Assembly (NCBI RefSeq): GCF_000378245.1
Contig: NZ_KB899508.1
Location: forward strand, 50,500-114,499
Direction of reading: 5' to 3'
Length of the DNA stretch: 64,000 nucleotides
Source: Aromatoleum toluclasticum ATCC 700605
Lineage (GTDB): Bacteria > Pseudomonadota > Gammaproteobacteria > Burkholderiales > Rhodocyclaceae
Made by a program: the position numbers and the translations under genes
In this document: positions 58,708 through 64,000 of the stretch, in pieces
How the letters are laid out: each line of letters starts with the position of its first letter
Numbering within the stretch: the first letter of the stretch is position 1
The notes under the pieces: generated by a model
The model's database searches: none
What the model saw: the letters and a program-made list of their open reading frames with translations, nothing else
What the model was told of the DNA's origin: nothing

Positions 58708-60138
58708 ATGACCACGACATTGCAGGTGCAACCCCACAACTACCGTGCGATCCGCAAGGGCGACCGGCAGGTCCTGCTGCACGTGCCGACGACCTCGATC
58801 TTCGAACTGGACCCGGCCGCGTCCGACCTGCTCGGGCTGTTCGAGTCGGCGCCCGCGGTCAGCGCGGACGACATCCAGAGCCGCTTCGACGGACGCTACA
58901 CGCCCGCCGAACTGTGCGACAGCCTCAGCGACTTCATCGACCTCGGCATCGTCGCGCCGCAGCCCAAGCACTACGAGATCCCGGCCCGCGTCGTCGAGCG
59001 CTCGCCCTTGAAGACGCTGGTGCTGACGCTGACGACCGGCTGCAACCTCGGCTGCAGCTACTGTTACCGTGAGGATCTGACTTCGCCGAAGAACTCGTCG
59101 GTGATGGACTTCCAGACCGGCTCGCGTTCAATCGACCTGCTGATGGAGGAGGCAAGCGAGCACGAGCGCGTCGGCATCGTCTTCTTCGGCGGCGAACCGC
59201 TCACGCGCATCGCGGTGATCCGCGACCTCGTCGAGTACGCCGAAGAGAAGGCCGCCGCGGCCGGCAAGGAGGCCGAGTTCTCGCTGACGACCAACGCGAC
59301 GCTGCTCACCGACGAGATCATCGACTTCCTCGACGCGCACCGCTTCGGCATCACCATCAGCATCGACGGCGACCAGGCCCAGCACGACCGCCATCGCCGC
59401 ACGATCGCCGGCGGCGGCACCTACAAGACGGTCGCGATGCGGGTGAAGCGGCTGCTGGAAAAGTACAAGTCGAAGCCCGTCGGTGCGCGCGTCACGCTGG
59501 CGACCGGCAACCTCGACGTCGCCGGCATCTACAAGCATCTGCACGACGAGCTGGGCTTCTTCGAAGTCGGTTTCGCCCCTGCGACCGCCGGGCCGGATTC
59601 GCCGGTCGGACTGTCGCGCGAGGAGCTCGACATCGTCTTCGAGGCCTTCAAGGCGCTCGGCCGGGAGTACATCAGCGAGGCCAAGCGCGGCCGCCGCCAC
59701 GGCTTCGGCAACATGCAGCAGCTGATGACCGACCTGTGGATGGGCACGAGGAAGGTGCTGCCCTGCGGCGCCGGCGTCGGCCTGCTGGCGGTCGGCACCA
59801 GCGGCAAGATCTCGCTGTGCCACCGCTTCACCGGTTCCGAACTCGAGACCTTCGGCGACGTCGAGAACGGCATCGCACGCGAGTCGCTGTCGGCTTTCAT
59901 GACGCGCGCGCAGGCCCCGCACGGCGCCTGCCAGGTCTGTCCGGCACGCAGCCTGTGCGCCGGCGGCTGCTACCACGAGTCGTATTCGCAGAGCGGCGAC
60001 CCCTTCCAGCCGACCTTCGAGTACTGCGACCAGATCCGCGAATGGACGGCCTTCGGCCTCGAAGCCTTTGGCGAGATCGCGCTCGCCAATCCGGCGTTCT
60101 TCAACGCCGCCATCGAACAAAGGAGTGCCCTGCAATGA
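58708..60138 (+). CDS. qhpD: Radical SAM maturase of the QHNDH gamma subunit
   Basis: QhpD is a SPASM-type radical SAM enzyme that forms the three Cys-to-Asp/Glu thioether crosslinks in QhpC. The 476-residue protein has an N-terminal region resembling peptide-binding domains, the SAM cluster motif CNLGCSYCY (Cys112, Cys116, Cys119), VFFGGEPL, and a C-terminal auxiliary-cluster region rich in Cys (LCHRF, then [17 protein letters not shown] and EYCD). It is 19 bp after qhpA and overlaps qhpC by 4 bp. Confidence 0.95.
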   Translation: MTTTLQVQPHNYRAIRKGDRQVLLHVPTTSIFELDPAASDLLGLFESAPAVSADDIQSRFDGRYTPAELCDSLSDFIDLGIVAPQPKHYEIPARVVERSPLKTLVLTLTTGCNLGCSYCYREDLTSPKNSSVMDFQTGSRSIDLLMEEASEHERVGIVFFGGEPLTRIAVIRDLVEYAEEKAAAAGKEAEFSLTTNATLLTDEIIDFLDAHRFGITISIDGDQAQHDRHRRTIAGGGTYKTVAMRVKRLLEKYKSKPVGARVTLATGNLDVAGIYKHLHDELGFFEVGFAPATAGPDSPVGLSREELDIVFEAFKALGREYISEAKRGRRHGFGNMQQLMTDLWMGTRKVLPCGAGVGLLAVGTSGKISLCHRFTGSELETFGDVENGIARESLSAFMTRAQAPHGACQVCPARSLCAGGCYHESYSQSGDPFQPTFEYCDQIREWTAFGLEAFGEIALANPAFFNAAIEQRSALQ

Positions 60139-60455
60139 AACGACTGCGAGCCCTGAACCACAAGGCGCACCTGATCGAACAGGCGGCCACCGACGGCCAC
60201 CGCGAGGAAGTGCAATTGATGAGCAGCGTCGTCGGCTGCACGACAACCTTCGACCCCGGTTGGGAAGTCGACGCCTTCGGCGGACTGGCGAGCCTGTGCC
60301 AGCCGATGGAAGCCGACCTCTACGGCTGCACCGACCCCTGCTGGTGGCCGGCCCAGCTCGCGGACAGCCTCAACACCGCGCGCGACTGGACCGACGGCAA
60401 GAACTCGGCGCTGCGCGACTGGCGCGAACTGCAGACTCTTTTCCCGGGAGACTGA
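60135..60455 (+). CDS. qhpC: Quinohemoprotein amine dehydrogenase gamma subunit (CTQ peptide)
   Basis: QhpC is the catalytic small subunit, synthesised with a leader and made into a crosslinked peptide bearing cysteine tryptophylquinone. The precursor is 106 residues. Aligning [17 protein letters not shown] with known gamma subunits gives a 28-residue leader and a mature start at Met29. All crosslinking residues are present: Cys35-Glu44, Cys55-Asp61 and Cys69-Asp77 thioethers, and Cys65-Trp71 for CTQ (mature 7-16, 27-33, 41-49, 37-43). Asp61 is also the expected catalytic base. The leader has no ordinary signal peptide. Its start overlaps qhpD (ATGA). Confidence 0.97.
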   Translation: MKRLRALNHKAHLIEQAATDGHREEVQLMSSVVGCTTTFDPGWEVDAFGGLASLCQPMEADLYGCTDPCWWPAQLADSLNTARDWTDGKNSALRDWRELQTLFPGD

Positions 60456-60458
60456 GCG

Positions 60459-61547
60459 ATGAGGATGCTGCCCATGAAGAAGGCTCTTGTGGCGCTGTGC
60501 TGCGCCGCGGCCTCGCTGCCCGCGCTCGCGGCCGAGTACCTGCTGACGGTCACGCGGCCGAACAACCTGCACGTCGTCGACCCCGCCAAGCGCGAGATCG
60601 TCCGCACGATCACTTTGCCGGGCGACGGCATACCCGGCGCGATCGCGGTGCCGAAGGACGGCAAAATCGCCTACGTGCTGACGAACCGCATGGAGAGCGT
60701 GGTCGGCGTCGAGATCGACACCGGCAAACCGGTGTTCCGCGCCGATTTCTCGACGCCGCAGCGTCGCGTGAAGGGCTTCTTCGCGGTCGCCGTGAGTGAG
60801 GACGGCAAGGAGCTCTACGTCCACCAGGCGCCAGTGCAGCTCGGCCGCGCCGAGTACAAGGTCGAGGACACCTACATCGCGGTGTTCGACACCGCCGACG
60901 GCATGCACGCCAAGCCGCGCCGCACTTTCCCCGCGCCACGCCGCATCAGCCTGATGGCCGCCACCGGAAATCCCGACCACATCATCGCGCTTGGCTGGGA
61001 CATGTACCTCTTCAATACGAAGACTGGCAAGCTCGAAAAGACCTTCCCGGTCCGCCACTGGAATCGCCCCGGCATCGGCGAACCGGACGTGCTCGCGATG
61101 TGGGGCACCTTCGAGCAGGCGCGGGCCCTTTCGACGCCGTATTTCGTCGCCAAGACCGATGCCGCGCCCGACTCGGCCGAGGCCTTCAAGGCCGGCATCG
61201 CCGTGTTCGACCTCGACAGCGAGACGCTGAAGGTCAAGGAGTTCGAGAACGCGACGACGGCGATGTTCTCGTCCGTGATCAACCCGGCCGCACGCAACGA
61301 AGCCTTCCTGGTCATGAACCAGCTCACGAAGGTCGACGTCGACACGGGTCAGTTGCTGAAGCGCAAGGACCTCGAACAGACCTTCTACGCGATCAACATC
61401 TCGGGTGACGGCAAGGAGCTCTACATCGGCGGTGCGCTCGACAAGATCGCGATCTACGATGCCGCGAGCTTCGACAAGAAGGGCGAGATCACGATGCCCG
61501 GTGGGGCGGACCAGTCGATCGGCTGGATGCGCGTGGTGAAGCGCTGA
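60459..61547 (+). CDS. qhpB: Quinohemoprotein amine dehydrogenase beta subunit
   Basis: QhpB is the seven-bladed beta-propeller subunit (36-kDa type) that with QhpA encloses the gamma subunit in the periplasm. The 362-residue precursor has a signal peptide ending ASLPALAA and then repeats such as NNLHVVDPAKREIVRTITLP and GKIAYVLTNRMESVVGVEID. It begins 3 bp after qhpC. An ATG at 60474 (MKKALVAL) is an equally possible start. Confidence 0.94.
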   Translation: MRMLPMKKALVALCCAAASLPALAAEYLLTVTRPNNLHVVDPAKREIVRTITLPGDGIPGAIAVPKDGKIAYVLTNRMESVVGVEIDTGKPVFRADFSTPQRRVKGFFAVAVSEDGKELYVHQAPVQLGRAEYKVEDTYIAVFDTADGMHAKPRRTFPAPRRISLMAATGNPDHIIALGWDMYLFNTKTGKLEKTFPVRHWNRPGIGEPDVLAMWGTFEQARALSTPYFVAKTDAAPDSAEAFKAGIAVFDLDSETLKVKEFENATTAMFSSVINPAARNEAFLVMNQLTKVDVDTGQLLKRKDLEQTFYAINISGDGKELYIGGALDKIAIYDAASFDKKGEITMPGGADQSIGWMRVVKR

Positions 61548-61557
61548 GGGCGGGGCG

Positions 61558-63279
61558 GTGATCGGGCTGCGCTCGGATCGCTCCCTGCACCTGCAGGCAT
61601 TCGCCTGGGCGCTACCTTTGCTGCGCGAACGTGCGGGCACGGTCGCGGGCGTCGTCGTGCTGTCGTGCATCGGGTCGGCGGCGGCGCTGCTGCCCCCCTA
61701 CCTGACGCAGCGCCTCGTCGACGAGGGCATCGTCCGCGGCCGGGTCGATCTCGTGCTCCAGCTCTGCGTCGTCTTCCTCATCCTGATGATCGGCGGCGTA
61801 CTCGTCGAGACGCTCTCGCGCCTCAGCTACCTGAAGCTCTCGGCGCACATCCTCTTCGGTCTGCGCGAGCAGGTGTGGCGCCACCTGCAGACGCTCGCGC
61901 CGACCTACTATGCCCGCACGCGCGGCGGCGAGATCCTCTCGCGGCTCGACGGCGACGTTGCAGAAGTGCAGCGCTTCGCACTCGACGCGCCGATGGCGCT
62001 GCTGAATGGCGTCTTTTCGCTGGCCGTCGCGCTGGGGCTGATGCTGTCGCTCAGCCCGCAGCTCACCGCGCTCGTCTTCGCGCTCGTCCCGCTTCAGGTC
62101 GCTGCGCTGATCTTCTCGCGCCCCTGGCTCGAACGGAGCACGCAAGCGATGCGCAAGGAGAGCGCCGCGATGTCGAGCTTCTTCGTCGAATCCCTGCGCG
62201 CGATGAAGTTCATCCAGGCGACGAACGCCGCGCGCCGCCAGGAAGCCGGCCTGCGCGCCCACCACGGCGACTACTTCGCCGCGCTGCGCCGCTCGCAGAT
62301 CGCCTCGCTCGGTGCCGGCGGCCTGCAGCGCGTGCTGTCCGGTCTCGGCGTGCTGCTGGTGTTCGCGGTCGGCGGCTCGCTCGCCGCGGCGGGGGACTTG
62401 TCGGTCGGCGTCGTCGTCGCCTTTATCGCGTACACGACTCGCGCTGCAGGCCCCTTGCAGACGCTCGCCGGCGTGTTCATGGGATGGCAGCGCGCGAAGG
62501 TCAGCCTGCAGCGTATCCGCGAGCTCGCCGCCGAGCGGCCGACCGTGCAGTCCCCGGCGCAGCCCGTGCAGCTCGCCGAGCCCGTGCGCGGCGAGCTGCG
62601 CCTCGATGCCGTGCGCTTCGGCTACGCTGCCGAGGCCGTGCTCGACGGCGCGACGCTCGACATCCCGGCCGGCGCCAAGCTCGCCCTCGTCGGCGCGTCC
62701 GGCGCCGGCAAATCCACGCTGATCGACCTGCTGCAGCGCCATTACGACCCCCAGGCCGGGCGGCTGCTGCTGGACGGCGTGCGCCTCGACCTGCTGGACC
62801 TCGCCGAACTGCGCCGCCAGATCGTCGTCGTCGACCAGGAGCCGGTGCTGACGCCCGGCAGCATCCGCGACAACCTGCGTTTCGTCGCGCCGGATGCCGA
62901 CGAAGCAGCGCTGCTGCGCTCGCTGGACCTCGCCGGCCTCGCCAGGCTCGCGCACACGGGCGGCCTCGACAAGCCGGTCGGCGCGATGGCGGCGGCCTTG
63001 TCGCGCGGCGAGCGTCTGCGCCTCGCCCTGGCACGCGCGATCCTGCAGGATCCGGCGGTGCTGATCCTCGACGAGACCACGTCCGGGCTGGACCTCCCGG
63101 TCGCGCAGGCGATCATCGCAGCCGTCGACCGCGTGTTCGCCGGCCGCACCCGCATCCTCATCACGCACAACCTCGCGTCCGTCGGTGTCGTCGATCGCGT
63201 CGTCGAGCTGCGCGACGGCGGCCTCGTCGAGCCCGACCCCGTCCGGACCGCCGCGCCGTTGCTGAGGGTCGTCCAGTGA
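61558..63279 (+). CDS. qhpF: ABC transporter (fused membrane/ATPase), QhpF type
   Basis: QhpF is a half-transporter ABC exporter with one ATPase domain. In known QHNDH systems it is needed to move the crosslinked gamma intermediate to the periplasm. The 573 residues contain six membrane helices in the first 300, then Walker A GASGAGKST (about 380), a degenerate signature LSRGERLRL, and Walker B VLILDETTSGLD. The start is GTG at 61558. It overlaps qhpE by 4 bp (GTGA). Confidence 0.93.
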   Translation: MIGLRSDRSLHLQAFAWALPLLRERAGTVAGVVVLSCIGSAAALLPPYLTQRLVDEGIVRGRVDLVLQLCVVFLILMIGGVLVETLSRLSYLKLSAHILFGLREQVWRHLQTLAPTYYARTRGGEILSRLDGDVAEVQRFALDAPMALLNGVFSLAVALGLMLSLSPQLTALVFALVPLQVAALIFSRPWLERSTQAMRKESAAMSSFFVESLRAMKFIQATNAARRQEAGLRAHHGDYFAALRRSQIASLGAGGLQRVLSGLGVLLVFAVGGSLAAAGDLSVGVVVAFIAYTTRAAGPLQTLAGVFMGWQRAKVSLQRIRELAAERPTVQSPAQPVQLAEPVRGELRLDAVRFGYAAEAVLDGATLDIPAGAKLALVGASGAGKSTLIDLLQRHYDPQAGRLLLDGVRLDLLDLAELRRQIVVVDQEPVLTPGSIRDNLRFVAPDADEAALLRSLDLAGLARLAHTGGLDKPVGAMAAALSRGERLRLALARAILQDPAVLILDETTSGLDLPVAQAIIAAVDRVFAGRTRILITHNLASVGVVDRVVELRDGGLVEPDPVRTAAPLLRVVQ

Positions 63280-63971
63280 GCGTGAAGATCGGCATCGTCG
63301 ACGGCGGCTTCACCGGCATCCCGCCGCACGCCCTGCATCGCGCGGCGAGCTTCGTTCCCGCTCCGGACGGCGGCGTGCAGCGCGCCGCTGCCGTCGGCCG
63401 TCCGCTGCCCCACGGCGAAGCGGTGGCGACGCTCGTGCTCGACGCCACCCCGACTGCCCGCCTCCTCGATGCCCGCATCGCGTCGCACCGGCACGCGCCG
63501 ACGCCCGCCATGGTCGCGGCGGCGGTCGACTGGTGCATGGAGGAGGGCGCGCGCGTCATCAACCTGAGCCTGGGCCTGCTCGAAGACCGCAGCGTGCTGC
63601 GCGAAGCCTGCGCACGCGTTCTGGCGCGCGGCGTCGTACTCGTCGCCGCGGCCCCCGCGCGCGGTACGCCGGTGTTCCCGGCAGCCTACCCCGGCGTGCT
63701 CGCCGTCAGCGGTGATGCGCGCTGCGCAGCGGGGCAATGGTCCTTGCTCGGGGGCGAGACCTCCAGCGGTGCAGGCTGGGGCTGTTCGCCGGCCGGCGCG
63801 GGGAGGACGCCCGGTGGCGCGAGCATGGCCACGGCGCGCTTCACCGGCATCGTCGCCCGCTTCCTCGCCGACTTTCCTTCCGCAAGCCCCGAAGGGCTCG
63901 CGGAGCACCTCGCCGCCCGTGCTGCCTGGCATGGGCGGGAACACAAGAGAATCGCGGAGATCGATTCATGA
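63276..63971 (+). CDS. qhpE: Subtilisin-like protease QhpE
   Basis: QhpE is a compact S8-family serine protease that removes the QhpC leader after crosslinking. The 231-residue protein has the catalytic triad Asp9 (KIGIVDGGF), His46 (PLPHGEAVATL) and Ser183 (GGASMATARF) and no signal peptide, so it should act in the cytoplasm, as reported for the family. The GTG at 63276 overlaps qhpF. Its stop overlaps the next start. Confidence 0.93.
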   Translation: MSVKIGIVDGGFTGIPPHALHRAASFVPAPDGGVQRAAAVGRPLPHGEAVATLVLDATPTARLLDARIASHRHAPTPAMVAAAVDWCMEEGARVINLSLGLLEDRSVLREACARVLARGVVLVAAAPARGTPVFPAAYPGVLAVSGDARCAAGQWSLLGGETSSGAGWGCSPAGAGRTPGGASMATARFTGIVARFLADFPSASPEGLAEHLAARAAWHGREHKRIAEIDS

Positions 63972-64000
63972 CAAGCACACCGCACACCCCCACCCCCACC
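63968..64000 (+). CDS. Start of next gene, cut by window end (candidate qhpG)
   Basis: An ATG at 63968 overlaps the qhpE stop (ATGA) and opens a frame of 11 codons, MTSTPHTPTPT, to the window end. In other QHNDH clusters the FAD-dependent monooxygenase gene qhpG, which hydroxylates the CTQ tryptophan, lies nearby. The visible codons are too few to identify it. Confidence 0.4.
   Translation, partial: MTSTPHTPTPT

Noticed and set aside
61665..63971. Long plus-strand frame covering qhpF and reading into qhpE
   Set aside because: Only its 3' end, from GTG 63276, encodes the protease. The upstream part is an Arg/Ala-rich frame-shifted reading of qhpF.

Overview
The window is a gene-dense, GC-rich stretch of bacterial chromosome with no insertion sequence, integrase, phage gene or CRISPR array that I could see. 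The gene order (carB-greA, yhbY/rlmE, ftsH-folP-glmM, pstSCAB, tpiA-secG, tRNA-Leu, nuoA-N) and the protein sequences fit a betaproteobacterium. I infer Rhodocyclales (Azoarcus/Aromatoleum/Thauera-like). That placement comes from memory of gene order and protein character, not from a search.

Region 1 (1-13.8 kb) is housekeeping. It holds the 3' part of carB overlapping greA, the divergent pair yhbY/rlmE, ftsH, then a strong terminator directly before folP, then glmM. A phosphate-uptake operon (pstS, pstC, pstA, pstB) sits behind a PHO box made of four repeats. tpiA and secG follow, then tRNA-Leu(GAG) with its own -10 box and terminator. Region 2 (13.8-29.0 kb) is the complete 14-gene complex I operon nuoA-N with a Nudix hydrolase gene overlapping its end. 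A bidirectional terminator pair separates it from the converging nrdJ (B12-dependent ribonucleotide reductase, 29.2-32.0 kb).

Region 3 (32.4-37.4 kb) encodes a soluble NAD-reducing [NiFe] hydrogenase, hoxFUYH, plus its maturation protease hoxW. HoxF and HoxU are relatives of NuoEF and NuoG, so two related NADH modules lie within 20 kb. No hyp maturation genes are in view. Region 4 (37.4-45 kb, minus strand) is a mixed set: two HDOD-domain proteins, a DUF2189 membrane protein, an alpha/beta hydrolase, an O-acetylhomoserine sulfhydrylase, a YdcH-like small protein, a radical SAM/B12-type protein and a GlcG/HbpS-like protein. A methyl-accepting chemotaxis protein on the plus strand follows.

Region 5 (47.0-64.0 kb) is the most distinctive part. 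An AraC-type regulator is divergent from a tightly packed, at least 15.6-kb co-directional block. The block starts with an envelope/transport module: DUF1329 protein, DUF1302 outer-membrane protein, RND/MMPL transporter, YCF48-like propeller and TerB-like protein. An aldehyde dehydrogenase comes next. It is followed by a complete quinohemoprotein amine dehydrogenase (QHNDH) set: qhpA (diheme alpha), qhpD (radical SAM crosslinker), qhpC (gamma, cysteine-tryptophylquinone peptide), qhpB (beta), qhpF (ABC transporter), qhpE (subtilisin-like protease) and the first 11 codons of a further gene. The likely joint role is uptake or handling of a hydrophobic primary amine, periplasmic oxidative deamination to an aldehyde with electrons going to cytochrome c, and oxidation of the aldehyde to the acid. 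The coupling of the transport module to QHNDH is the observation I rate highest.
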